Source: Cellulomonas algicola (lineage in GTDB: Bacteria; Actinomycetota; Actinomycetes; Actinomycetales; Cellulomonadaceae). From it: a stretch of 34,130 nucleotides of DNA. Positions 8,147 to 15,361 of this stretch are shown one piece after another; position 1 is the first letter of the stretch, and each line of letters begins with the position of its first letter. Where the stretch lies: positions 1-34,130 of the forward strand of contig NZ_BHYL01000171.1 in NCBI RefSeq assembly GCF_003851725.1, read 5' to 3'. The notes beneath the pieces are model-generated. The model was not told where the DNA came from, did not search any database, and was given only the letters and a program-made list of their open reading frames with translations. Made by a program: the position numbers and the translations under genes.

Positions 8147-9736
8147 TCAGCCGAACGCCGCGCCCTCGACGGCGCTGTTCGGGGCGGGGTCGGGCAGGCG
8201 GCGCATCCGGAGCGCGTTGACGAGCCCGAGCAGGCCGGCGACGAGCGGCAGCAGCAGCGCGACCTGCAGCGCCCGCGGACGCACCTCGTCGTTGATGCGG
8301 ACGATCTCGTCCTGCACGGCCGGCGGCTCGTCCGCGAGCAGCTCGGTGAGCTGCGTCGTGCTCATCAGCTGCGCGTCGTCGTCGAGCGCACGCGACACCT
8401 GCTCCTGCTGGGCGCTGTCGAGGACCGTGCTCGCGTCGGTCTGCGCGGTGAAGCCGACGGCCAGCGCACCCAGCATGAGCGCACCGGCGAACGCGAGGCC
8501 GAACGAGAGCCCGAACGACCCCGCCGCGGAGTTCACGCCGGCGGCCTCGCTCACGCGCTCCTCGGAGATCGGCGACAGCGTGTAGTTGTTGAGCTGCGAC
8601 ACGAGCAGGCCGAGGCCCGACCCGACGACGAGGAGCGGGACGACCAGCCACCATCCGCTCGACGCGCGCGGCACGACGGGGATCAGCGCGCCGACCCCCA
8701 CGACCCCGAGCGCGAACCCCGCCAGCACCAGGTCGGCCGGGCGGCGCGCGCCCGCACGCTTCCCGGCGAGCAGCGCGACCGCGAACATGCTGAGGGACAG
8801 CGGCGCGAGCGACAGGCCCGCGGCCATCGCGTCGTACTCGAGCACCATCTGCAGGAAGATCGGCAGCGAGATCATGAGCCCGCCGAGCGCGATCTGCTGG
8901 AGCATCTGCTGCGAGACGCCGACGCGGAACAGCGGCGAGCGGAACAGGTCGGGGTCGAGCAGGACGGGCCGCCCCGCACGCTTGCGGCGCAGCAGCCAGC
9001 GGACCAGCACGACCAGCGCGATCGCGCCGACGCCGATGAGCGCGCCGACAGCCTCGCCGCCCTCCTGCCAGACGAGCACACCGAGGACGATGCCGCCCAT
9101 CGCGAGCGCGGACAGCACGGCGCCCACGACGTCGACGGACCGGTCGCCCGTGTACGGGACGTCCTTGATGAGCCGGATGCCGGACAGCACGACGGCGATG
9201 ACGACGGCCTCGAGCGCGAACGCGACGCGCCACGACAGGTAGGTCGTGATGAAACCGCCGAGGAGCGGGCCGACCGCCGCGGCGATCGACGCCGACGCCC
9301 CGACGAGCGCGTAGACCTTCTTCTGCGCGGGTCCGCTGAAGTTGCCGTGGATGAGCGACTGCATCGACGGCAGCAGCAGCGACGCACCGAGACCGCCGAC
9401 GACCGCCCAGAACACGATGATCGCGGTGAGCCCCTGCGCGAGCGTCATCGCGATCGCGCCGGTCGCGTAGCCGAGCAGGCCCACCACGTACGCGCGCTTG
9501 CGCCCGACGAGGTCGCCGACCTTGCTGCCGATGAGGATGAACGCCGCGGAGACGAGCGCCTCGAGCGCGATCGCCGACTGCACGCCGCTGACCGTGGTGT
9601 CGAGGTCCCGCACGACCGCGGAGATCGACACGTTCATCAGCGACGTGTCGACCACGAGCACGAACATCGCCATCGCGAGCAGGAGCGCGAGGCGGCGGTC
9701 GAGCGGTGCTCCGGACGGTGACGCTCCTGCGCTCAT
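8147..9736 (-). CDS. MFS transporter, DHA2-type 14-helix drug exporter family
   Basis: 529 aa, about 14 membrane helices. The N-terminal helix with VVDTSLMNVSISAVVRDL matches the DHA2 motif (D-x-T-x-x-N-V-A-L-P type). GSKVGDLVGRKRAYVVGLLGYA is the MFS loop 2-3 signature (about 65-86). GASLLLPSMQSLI and VGPLLGGFITTYLSWRVAF cover helices 4-5. A soluble segment of about 55 residues rich in D, Q and E separates the last two helices, as in many family members. It probably exports drugs or metabolites by proton antiport; the substrate is not predictable. Start ATG 9736 fits the family N-terminus. It is divergent from the hydrolase gene and shares the gap containing palindrome site 2. Confidence 0.85.
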   Translation of the reverse strand: MSAGASPSGAPLDRRLALLLAMAMFVLVVDTSLMNVSISAVVRDLDTTVSGVQSAIALEALVSAAFILIGSKVGDLVGRKRAYVVGLLGYATGAIAMTLAQGLTAIIVFWAVVGGLGASLLLPSMQSLIHGNFSGPAQKKVYALVGASASIAAAVGPLLGGFITTYLSWRVAFALEAVVIAVVLSGIRLIKDVPYTGDRSVDVVGAVLSALAMGGIVLGVLVWQEGGEAVGALIGVGAIALVVLVRWLLRRKRAGRPVLLDPDLFRSPLFRVGVSQQMLQQIALGGLMISLPIFLQMVLEYDAMAAGLSLAPLSLSMFAVALLAGKRAGARRPADLVLAGFALGVVGVGALIPVVPRASSGWWLVVPLLVVGSGLGLLVSQLNNYTLSPISEERVSEAAGVNSAAGSFGLSFGLAFAGALMLGALAVGFTAQTDASTVLDSAQQEQVSRALDDDAQLMSTTQLTELLADEPPAVQDEIVRINDEVRPRALQVALLLPLVAGLLGLVNALRMRRLPDPAPNSAVEGAAFG

Positions 9737-9804
9737 GGTCTGCCATCCCGTCGTCGGCACGTCCGGACCCTCGCAGCGTCCTGCCGCCGCGTACCCCCGG
9801 ACGT

Positions 9805-9819
9805 CACCCGCGGCGGGTG
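9805..9819. promoter_or_regulatory. Palindromic operator candidate, site 2
   Basis: CACCCGC-G-GCGGGTG, a perfect inverted repeat identical to site 1 except for the central base. It sits between the divergent MFS and hydrolase genes, about 70 bp from each start, where one bound protein could control both. Confidence 0.5.
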
Positions 9820-9869
9820 GTCCTGCGGCCGCGCGGTGCCGATCGCGGGCGCGGCGGCGTGCGACCTGC

Positions 9870-9882
9870 CAGGATCGGGCCG
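9870..9882 (+). promoter_or_regulatory. Leaderless promoter of the alpha/beta hydrolase gene
   Basis: CAGGAT (9870-9875), 6-nt spacer, GTG 9882, and no ribosome binding site. Confidence 0.5.
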
Positions 9883-10709
9883 TGGTCGACCTGGCTGCCG
9901 GCTGGACGGAACGGACCGTCCGCGTGGACGGGCGCCGCGTGCTCGTGCGGTGCGGGCCGCACGTCGAGGGCGCGGTGCCGATCCTGCACGTGCACGGTTT
10001 CGCGATCTCCGGGACGTCGTTGCTGCCGACCGCCGAGCGCCTCGCCCACCGCGCGTGGAACGTCGTGCCCGACCTGCCGGGGTACGGGCGCAGCGAGAGC
10101 CCGCCGTCGACGCTCGGCATCCCCGCGCTCGCCGACGCGGTGCTCGAGGTCCTCGACGCGCTCGAGCTCGAGCAGGTCGTCCTGGTCGGCAACTCGATGG
10201 GCTGCCCGGTCGTGCTCGAGGTCGCGCACGTCGCGCCCGAGCGCGTGCACCGCGCGGTCCTCGCCTCCCCCGCGGGCGGCATGTACAACCAGCCGTTCGT
10301 CCGGGGCCTGTGGCAGCTGCTCAAGGACGCGGGCCGCGAGAGCCCGGCGATGGCGCGCACCGCGGTGCCCGACTACCTGCGGTTCGGACCGGTCAACACG
10401 CTGCGCCTCTTCGACGAGCTCGTCCGGTTCCCGTCGCAGGAGCGGATCCTGCGGCTCGACGTGCCCGCGCTCGCGGTGATCGGCAGCCGCGACCCGATGA
10501 TGCCGCCGCCGTGGCGGGTGTTCGAGGTCGCGCGGCTCGCGCCCGACCACGTCACGCTCGCCGTGATCGTCGGCGCGGCTCACGCGATGAACTTCAGCCA
10601 CCCGGGCGAGCTCGCGCACGTCATCGGCGCGTGGCTGGACGACGTGCCGATCGTCGACGACCCCGACGAGCCCGGCGAGTCGCGCGTGCTGCAGGTGCCG
10701 CGGGACTGA
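9882..10709 (+). CDS. Alpha/beta-fold hydrolase
   Basis: 275 aa. The complete catalytic set is visible: oxyanion HGF (38-40), nucleophile S105 in GNSMG, acid D204 in GSRDPMMPP and H234 in GAAHAMNFSHP. The cap region (about 133-185) contains MYNQPFVRGLWQLL. DLPGYGRSESP (64-74) is typical of the serine hydrolase/haloperoxidase-like branch. The substrate is unknown. GTG 9882 was chosen because a -10-like hexamer lies 6 nt upstream; longer in-frame extensions run through the palindrome and have poor composition. It is divergent from an exporter gene, which may point to a shared small-molecule substrate (inference). Confidence 0.85.
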   Translation: MVDLAAGWTERTVRVDGRRVLVRCGPHVEGAVPILHVHGFAISGTSLLPTAERLAHRAWNVVPDLPGYGRSESPPSTLGIPALADAVLEVLDALELEQVVLVGNSMGCPVVLEVAHVAPERVHRAVLASPAGGMYNQPFVRGLWQLLKDAGRESPAMARTAVPDYLRFGPVNTLRLFDELVRFPSQERILRLDVPALAVIGSRDPMMPPPWRVFEVARLAPDHVTLAVIVGAAHAMNFSHPGELAHVIGAWLDDVPIVDDPDEPGESRVLQVPRD

Positions 10710-10717
10710 CCACCGGG

Positions 10718-10746
10718 AGCGCCTGCAGGCGTCACGACCTCAGGTC
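10718..10746. terminator. Tandem inverted repeats between convergent genes (bidirectional terminator candidate)
   Basis: A 12-bp palindrome CGCCTGCAGGCG (10718-10729) is followed by ACGACCT-C-AGGTCGT (10732-10746). They fill the 46-bp gap between the hydrolase stop and the CDGSH stop, so termination in both directions is the simplest reading. Confidence 0.5.
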
Positions 10747-10755
10747 GTCACGGTC

Positions 10756-10977
10756 TCAGGGCGCCTCGAACCCGATCGCCTTGTGGCTCCCGTCGCACCA
10801 CGGCTTGATCGCCGACGCCCCGCAGCGGCACAGCGCCACGGTCGCCCGGCGCTTGACGACGGGCTCGCCGCGGTCGTCGACCACGGGCACGTCCCCACGC
10901 ACCAGCAACGGACCGTCGGGGCACGCGACGATCGACCCGCGCACGGGCGTCGCGCCGTGCTCGTCCGCGGCGCTCAT
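10756..10977 (-). CDS. CDGSH iron-sulfur domain protein
   Basis: 73 aa. The C-terminus contains the full CDGSH pattern: C50-x-C52, S55, P59, C61-D-G-S-H65, which binds a [2Fe-2S] cluster with three Cys and one His. The N-terminal half (PVRGSIVACPDGPLLVRGDVPVVD) is the usual beta-rich part of bacterial single-CDGSH proteins. Its start overlaps the stop of the upstream diiron-protein gene (ATGA), so the two are translationally coupled. It probably carries electrons or a cluster for that partner (inference). Confidence 0.9.
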   Translation of the reverse strand: MSAADEHGATPVRGSIVACPDGPLLVRGDVPVVDDRGEPVVKRRATVALCRCGASAIKPWCDGSHKAIGFEAP

Positions 10978-11999
10978 GCCGCGACCCGCAGGGACGACTC
11001 GCCGCGCTCCCACGCGCCGACGAGGTGCGCGGCGACGAGGTCGTCGAGGAACAGGCACACGCACGCGCCGAAGAGGATGTCCGGCACGAGCTCGGGCTCC
11101 TGCTCCGCGAGGCCGCCGGCCAGGTCGCGGCCCGCGATCTGCTCGTGCACCGCGTCGGCCTCGACGTGCTCGTCGAAGTACTCGGTCACGTCGTCGCCGT
11201 AGCCGTGCCGCCGGAACCCGTCGCCGTACAGCCGGTTCGGCAGCGACGACGTCATCTCGAACGCCGCGAGGTGCCCCGCGATCGCGCCGCGCAGCCGACG
11301 GTGCAGCCCGAGCAGCGACATCGCGTTGACCGCGGCGAGCGTCACGGCGGGGACGTCCTCGACGTACCGGCCGAAGGTCGGCTCGAGCCCGACGCCCTGC
11401 ATCGTGCGGGCGAACAGCGCGCTGTGCATGCGGTCGGGCGCGCCGCCGCCGTACTCGTCGGCCTGGATCTCGACGAGCGCGGCCTTCGCGGCACCCGCGA
11501 GGCGCGGCACAGCCCACGTGTGCGGGTCGGCCTCCTTGAGCTGGTAGAGCGAGCGGTGCACCAGGAGCTCGTGCAGCTGCTCGTCGGTCGCCTGGCGGCC
11601 GACGTACCGCGACAGGCTCGGGCCAGGTGTCGGCGCGGTCAGTGCGAACAGGGTGTCGGCGACCGCGCGCCGGTCGGCCGTGACGCCGTCGGGCACCGTG
11701 ACCCGGTGGCGCAGCTCACGTTCGAACGCCTCCTCGAGGACCGCCCGCGCACGCAGCAGGTCCGGCGCCCACTCCCACGCCTCGTCGACCCCCTCGACGC
11801 CCGCGTAGTGCAGCTCGTAGAGCACGAACAGCGTGAGCTGGACGTCCTCGTCCGTCAGGAGGTCGGTGCTGTGCTCGACGGCACGCCGCGCGGCCTGCAC
11901 GAGACGGTCGTCCGCCGGGGCGTCCGTGCGCGGTGCCGCCGCCGTCAGGGCGTCGAGGACGGCCGCGCCGAGCGGGCCGCGGGGTTGGGGCGACTTCAT
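10974..11999 (-). CDS. Iron-containing redox enzyme, haem-oxygenase-like diiron family
   Basis: 341 aa, all-helical, matching the Haem_oxygenas_2 / iron-containing redox enzyme family. The C-terminal helix shows H278-x3-D282-x2-H285 (EYFDEHVEADAVHE), the spacing of the metal-binding helix in haem-oxygenase-like diiron oxidases. Other candidate ligands are E178, E182 and H192 (EIQADEYGGGAPDRMH) and E248 (AAFEMTSS). Family members oxidise varied amino-acid or lipid substrates; the substrate here is unknown. Start ATG 11999 has GGAG 5 nt upstream; an in-frame GTG at 12029 is less likely. It is coupled to the CDGSH gene downstream. Confidence 0.8.
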   Translation of the reverse strand: MKSPQPRGPLGAAVLDALTAAAPRTDAPADDRLVQAARRAVEHSTDLLTDEDVQLTLFVLYELHYAGVEGVDEAWEWAPDLLRARAVLEEAFERELRHRVTVPDGVTADRRAVADTLFALTAPTPGPSLSRYVGRQATDEQLHELLVHRSLYQLKEADPHTWAVPRLAGAAKAALVEIQADEYGGGAPDRMHSALFARTMQGVGLEPTFGRYVEDVPAVTLAAVNAMSLLGLHRRLRGAIAGHLAAFEMTSSLPNRLYGDGFRRHGYGDDVTEYFDEHVEADAVHEQIAGRDLAGGLAEQEPELVPDILFGACVCLFLDDLVAAHLVGAWERGESSLRVAA

Positions 12000-12127
12000 C
12001 GGGTCTCCGAGGTGGCCGGATACGGCCACGCCTCCGAAGCCGTCGAGCAGGTTCCAGCCTCACACGCGCGGGCGACCCCCGCACGGCGAGCCGCTCACCC
12101 TCCGCGTGGGCTCTGACCAGCGACGAT

Positions 12128-12142
12128 CACCCACGACGGGTG
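12128..12142. promoter_or_regulatory. Palindromic operator candidate, site 3 (diverged)
   Basis: CACCCAC-G-ACGGGTG: the outer five bases of each arm match sites 1 and 2, while the inner two pairs are weaker. It lies about 82 bp upstream of the SHOCT/PLDc_N gene and about 135 bp upstream of the divergent diiron-protein gene. Confidence 0.4.
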
Positions 12143-12216
12143 AGGAAAGTGCCCACCCGGTCGCGGGATCGTGGACCTGGCCGGGGACCCGCCGGCGAGG
12201 ACCGAGGAGGCACGCG

Positions 12217-12594
12217 ATGGATTCGTTCTGGGACTGGTTCTGGCTGCTGGTGTGGTGGTTCGTCTTCTTCATGTACCTGGTGCTGCTGTTCCAGATCATC
12301 GGTGACCTGTTCCGCGACCGGACGCTCGGTGGCTGGGGCAAGGCGCTGTGGGTGATCGGGCTGATCTTCCTGCCCTTCCTGACGGCGCTGATCTACATCA
12401 TCGCCCGCGGCCGCGGGATGGCCGAGCGGCAGATGGCGCAGCTCCAGGAGCACCAGGCGGCGACCGACGCCTACATCCGGCAGACCGCGCAGACGTCACC
12501 GGCGAGCGCGATCGCCGACGCCAAGAAGCTGCACGACCAGGGCGTGATCAGCGCCGAGGAGTTCGCGCAGCTGAAGGCCAAGGCGCTCGCCTGA
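12217..12594 (+). CDS. Membrane protein with PLDc_N-type helices and C-terminal SHOCT domain
   Basis: 125 aa. A Trp/Phe-rich N-terminus leads into two membrane helices (about 9-30 and 43-63; the second reads ALWVIGLIFLPFLTALIYIIARG), the PLDc_N layout. A Gln-rich helix follows, then a SHOCT motif (about 95-125: AIADAKKLHDQGVISAEEFAQLKAKALA). ATG 12217 has GAGGAGG with 6-nt spacing. This is the second SHOCT gene in the window; both have a copy of the same palindrome upstream. A hairpin terminator begins immediately after the stop. Confidence 0.85.
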   Translation: MDSFWDWFWLLVWWFVFFMYLVLLFQIIGDLFRDRTLGGWGKALWVIGLIFLPFLTALIYIIARGRGMAERQMAQLQEHQAATDAYIRQTAQTSPASAIADAKKLHDQGVISAEEFAQLKAKALA

Positions 12595-12635
12595 CCCGCC
12601 CGGCGATGGACGGGAGGGGCCCGTCGCCGGGCGGG
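12595..12635 (+). terminator. Strong hairpin terminator after the SHOCT/PLDc_N gene
   Basis: Stem of 12 bp, CCCGCCCGGCGA (12595-12606) / TCGCCGGGCGGG (12624-12635), with an inner CGGG/CCCG helix and a small TGGA bulge. It starts at the first base after the stop codon. Confidence 0.7.
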
Positions 12636-12656
12636 TCCGCGGGCCGCACCCGACGC

Positions 12657-13364
12657 GTGGTGCGGCCCGCGAACGCGCCCCCGGACGACTTCGGGGTCGT
12701 GCTGGGCCTGCTGTGCGTCGTGTACCTCGTGTTCGTCCTGACCGCCGAGCCGTGGACCAGCTGGTTCGTCGTCCTCGGCTACCTCGGGGCCCTGTTCTTC
12801 GCGGTCCGGACGTCGCGTCCCGGGCCGCGGCTCCGGCTCGCCGTCCGCGTCGTGCTCGTGGTCTCGGCGGTCGCCACGGTCGCTGCGCTCACGCTCCTGC
12901 CGCAGGAGCCGGCGACCGGCGTCGTCAACGGCGTGTTCTGCGTCCTGCTGGGCGTGACGCTCGTGACGATCCTCGGGCGGATCCTCACCCGCCGCGAGGT
13001 CACGCTCAGCACGATCGCCGGGGCGCTGAGCGCGTACCTCATCCTCGGTCTGTTCTTCGCCAACGTGTTCGGGGTGCTCGCGTGGCTCCTGCCCGAGCCG
13101 TTCTTCGCGGCCGGGCAGCCCGCGGACCAGCAGTCGCTCCAGTACTTCTCCTTCACGACGCTGACGACCGTCGGCTACGGCGACTACACCGCCGCGAGCT
13201 TCGCGGGACGCGGCGTCGCGACGTTCGAGGCGCTGCTCGCGCAGGTCTTCCTCGCGACGCTCGTCGCGCGGCTCGTCGCGTCGTACCGGCGTCAGCCTGC
13301 ACCGTTCGGCAGCCCCGACGGCGCCGACGCCGCCGACGACAGCACCGACCGCGCGGACCGCTGA
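12657..13364 (+). CDS. Two-pore-domain-type potassium channel protein (Ion_trans_2)
   Basis: About 235 aa from GTG 12657. Five hydrophobic helices precede a pore loop QYFSFTTLTTVGYGDYT with the K+ selectivity filter TVGYGD, then a final helix (FEALLAQVFLATLVARLVAS) and a short acidic tail. There is a single pore loop per chain, so a tetramer is expected. No RCK/TrkA-N domain is present. The start is uncertain: an in-frame ATG at 12606 lies inside the upstream terminator stem, so GTG 12657 or 12660 is preferred, but none has a clear ribosome binding site. Confidence 0.85.
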   Translation: MVRPANAPPDDFGVVLGLLCVVYLVFVLTAEPWTSWFVVLGYLGALFFAVRTSRPGPRLRLAVRVVLVVSAVATVAALTLLPQEPATGVVNGVFCVLLGVTLVTILGRILTRREVTLSTIAGALSAYLILGLFFANVFGVLAWLLPEPFFAAGQPADQQSLQYFSFTTLTTVGYGDYTAASFAGRGVATFEALLAQVFLATLVARLVASYRRQPAPFGSPDGADAADDSTDRADR

Positions 13365-13397
13365 GCCGCTCGCCGAGCGCCGCACGGGCCGCTCCCC

Positions 13398-13410
13398 CAC
13401 ACTTGCCGCG
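13398..13410 (+). promoter_or_regulatory. Leaderless promoter of the GCS2-type ligase gene
   Basis: CACACT (13398-13403), 6-nt spacer, GTG 13410; no Shine-Dalgarno. Confidence 0.5.
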
Positions 13411-14495
13411 TGCGAACCATGGGTGTCGAGGAGGAGTTCCTGCTGGTCACGCCCGACGGCGTGCCGTACGCGGTGGCGCCGACGGTGCTACGGCTCGCGG
13501 CCGACCTGCCGTCGGACCCGCGACCGGGCGGCGACCTGGAGAAGGAGTTCAAGCAGGAGCAGGTCGAGGTCTCGACGCACCCGTGCACCGACCTCGACGA
13601 CCTCCTCGCGCAGGTGCGGGACGGCCGCGCCCGCACCGATGCGGTCGCCCGCCAGGCCGGCGCGCGCATCGCCGCGATGGGCACCGCGCCGCACGTCGTG
13701 GAGTCGACGGTCATCCCCGACCGGCGCGCGAACGAGATCCGGGCCCGCTTCGGTCAGACGGCCCGCGAGCAGCTCACGTGCGGGTGCCACGTGCACGTCG
13801 CGGTCGCCGACGACGACGAGGGCGTGCACGTCATCGACCACCTGCGCGCCTGGAACGCGGTGCTCCTCGCGCTCAGCGCCAACAGCCCGTCGTGGCTCGG
13901 GTCCGCCACCGGGTACGCGAGCTACCGCTCGCAGGTGTGGGGCCGCTGGCCCACGGCCGGCGCGACCGCCCCGTTCGGCGACGCCGCGACCTACCGCGCG
14001 GTCATCGCCGAGCTGCTCCGCTCCGGCACCGCGCTCGACGACGGGATGATCTACTTCGACGCCCGCCTCTCAGCGCGCTACCCGACGGTCGAGGTCCGCG
14101 TCGCCGACGTGTGCCTCGACCCGCAGGACGCCGTGCTGCAGGCGGTCCTGGTGCGGGCGCTCGCGGAGACCGCGGTCCGGACCGACCCCGACCCCGCACC
14201 CGTGCGCGCCGAGATCCTGCGGTCGTGGACGTGGCGCGCCGCGCGCTCCGGCACGACCGGCGAGCTCGTGAGCCCCACCACCGGTGAGCCGCGGCCCGCC
14301 GCGGACGTCGTCGCCGAGCTCGTCGACCACGTGCACGACGCGCTCGTCGCGACCGGCGAGCTGGACTGGGTCCGGGCGCGCGTCGCCGACGTCCTGCGTC
14401 GCGGGAACGGGGCCGTGCAACAGCTCGCGTGGCGCGCGGAGGGCGCCGACGACGACGCGGTCGTCCGCCGGGCCGCCGACGTCACGCTCGGCTGA
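13410..14495 (+). CDS. Glutamate--cysteine ligase family 2 (YbdK-like carboxylate-amine ligase)
   Basis: 361 aa. It has the GCS2 signature GVEEEFLLV at the N-terminus, EKEFKQEQVEVSTHP (about 44-58), CGCHVHVAV (about 127-135), a YFDARLSARYPTVEVRVADVC segment for the active-site sheet, and RGNGAVQQ near the C-terminus. Family members form ATP-dependent gamma-glutamyl amides. In actinobacteria the true gamma-glutamylcysteine/ergothioneine enzyme (EgtA) is a different branch, so the amine substrate here is open. GTG 13410 fits the leaderless pattern; ATG 13419 is an alternative that trims three residues. Confidence 0.85.
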   Translation: MRTMGVEEEFLLVTPDGVPYAVAPTVLRLAADLPSDPRPGGDLEKEFKQEQVEVSTHPCTDLDDLLAQVRDGRARTDAVARQAGARIAAMGTAPHVVESTVIPDRRANEIRARFGQTAREQLTCGCHVHVAVADDDEGVHVIDHLRAWNAVLLALSANSPSWLGSATGYASYRSQVWGRWPTAGATAPFGDAATYRAVIAELLRSGTALDDGMIYFDARLSARYPTVEVRVADVCLDPQDAVLQAVLVRALAETAVRTDPDPAPVRAEILRSWTWRAARSGTTGELVSPTTGEPRPAADVVAELVDHVHDALVATGELDWVRARVADVLRRGNGAVQQLAWRAEGADDDAVVRRAADVTLG

Positions 14496-14518
14496 CCCGG
14501 CACGGGCACCGGCCGGGT
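14495..14518 (+). terminator. Hairpin terminator after the GCS2-type gene
   Basis: ACCCGGC (14495-14501) / GCCGGGT (14512-14518), a 7-bp perfect stem with 10-nt loop overlapping the last base of the stop codon. Confidence 0.5.
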
Positions 14519-14532
14519 TCCGCTGTGGCCCA

Positions 14533-14556
14533 CGAGGGCCGCGTGCCGGCCCGTCG
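14533..14556. terminator. Second hairpin in the convergent gap
   Basis: GGGCCG (14536-14541) / CGGCCC (14547-14552) with a 5-nt loop, extendable by CGA/TCG with one bulged base. It is 5 bp from the end of the minus-strand 59-aa gene and probably terminates that gene. Confidence 0.45.
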
Positions 14557-14560
14557 GCCG

Positions 14561-14740
14561 TCAGCCGGGGATGCCGCGCTCCTCGTCGCCGGAGCCGGCG
14601 GCCTCGCTCGCGTCGTCCTCCAGCGGCTCGGTCGTCGGCGCCTGGCTCTCGTGCCCCGGCGGAAGCGGGTCCGGGTCGGCACCGAGGGACGGCAGGTCGG
14701 GCTGCTTCGGGTCGAAGCTGTCAGGCAGGTTCTCGCTCAT
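14561..14740 (-). CDS. Small acidic Pro/Asp/Glu-rich protein, function unknown
   Basis: 59 aa, ATG 14740, preceded by GGTGAGG. It is strongly acidic and disordered in appearance, beginning MSENLPDSFDPKQPDLPSL and ending in an Asp/Glu/Gly-rich tail. No domain is recognised. It is supported by a plausible ribosome binding site, an adjacent terminator hairpin and the absence of a competing gene on the other strand. The divergent flavodoxin remnant begins close upstream. Confidence 0.55.
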   Translation of the reverse strand: MSENLPDSFDPKQPDLPSLGADPDPLPPGHESQAPTTEPLEDDASEAAGSGDEERGIPG

Positions 14741-14749
14741 CGCCTCACC

Positions 14750-15241
14750 GTGACACCGCGCACGGCACCGCGCACCCGCACGCCGCGGGCTGGTGCCCGA
14801 CGCCGTCGGTCCGGCCCCGGGGACGGCCGCGCGAAGATCCTCGACGCACAGATCCTCGTCGTGGCGGCGCCCACGTGGGTCGGGCACCCGTCGTCGTGGG
14901 CGCAGCGCGCGCTCGAGCGCATGGACGCGATGATCTCCGAGACCGACGACCAGGACCGGCCCGTCGCGTACGACCGGGTCGCGGGCGTCGTCGTCGCCGG
15001 GAACGAGGACGGCGCGCACCACGTGATCTCCGAGATCGTCGGCGGGCTCGGCGACATCGGGTTCACGATCCCGCCGCAGGCGTGGACGTACGGGAACCAG
15101 GGACCTGGCCCCGGACCGGACGACCGCGACACCGACCACGGCCACGACTGGTCGGCGTCGACCGGTCGCGCCATGGCGGGCAACCTCGTGGCCGTCGCCC
15201 GGGCGCTCGCCGCGAACCCGCTCCCGGCCCCCGCGTCCTGA
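14750..15241 (+). pseudogene. Flavodoxin family protein, 5'-truncated
   Basis: From 14822 to the stop the frame encodes the C-terminal two thirds of a flavodoxin/NAD(P)H-dependent FMN reductase: AKILDAQILVVAAPTWVGHPSSWAQRALERMDAMI, then RVAGVVVAGNEDGAHHV and a C-terminal GRAMAGNLVAVARALAANP. The usual N-terminal part of roughly 70 residues, with the first beta strand and the FMN phosphate-binding loop, is absent. Upstream, all frames give only Arg/Pro/Thr-rich sequence, and the space is taken by the minus-strand 59-aa gene. A residual ORF could start at GTG 14750 (163 aa) but its first 24 residues do not look like protein. Without the phosphate loop it should not bind FMN, so it is called a pseudogene. 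Confidence 0.65.
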
Positions 15242-15282
15242 CGGCACCGGTCGCGGCTCGCCACGCACGGGCCGACGATGGA

Positions 15283-15330
15283 CGTCGGGTGGAGAAGCGG
15301 CCCGCGGGCGGTCCGGCCGCCCACCCGACG
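15283..15330 (+). promoter_or_regulatory. Long hairpin in the leader of the 76-aa gene
   Basis: Outer perfect 10-bp repeat CGTCGGGTGG (15283-15292) / CCACCCGACG (15321-15330), inner 6-bp repeat GCGGCC (15297-15302) / GGCCGC (15315-15320), 12-nt loop. It ends 31 nt before ATG 15362. It could terminate the flavodoxin remnant's transcript or act as a leader structure or operator; its arms contain the CACCCG/CGGGTG half-site seen in the palindromes. Confidence 0.5.
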
Positions 15331-15361
15331 ACGCCCCGACGGGGCCACGGAGGTGCGCACC

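Noticed and set aside
14561-14830. Missing flavodoxin N-terminus hidden in another frame by a frameshift
   Set aside because: All plus-strand frames here were read; none shows the expected first beta strand and phosphate loop, and the space is too short after the minus-strand gene.
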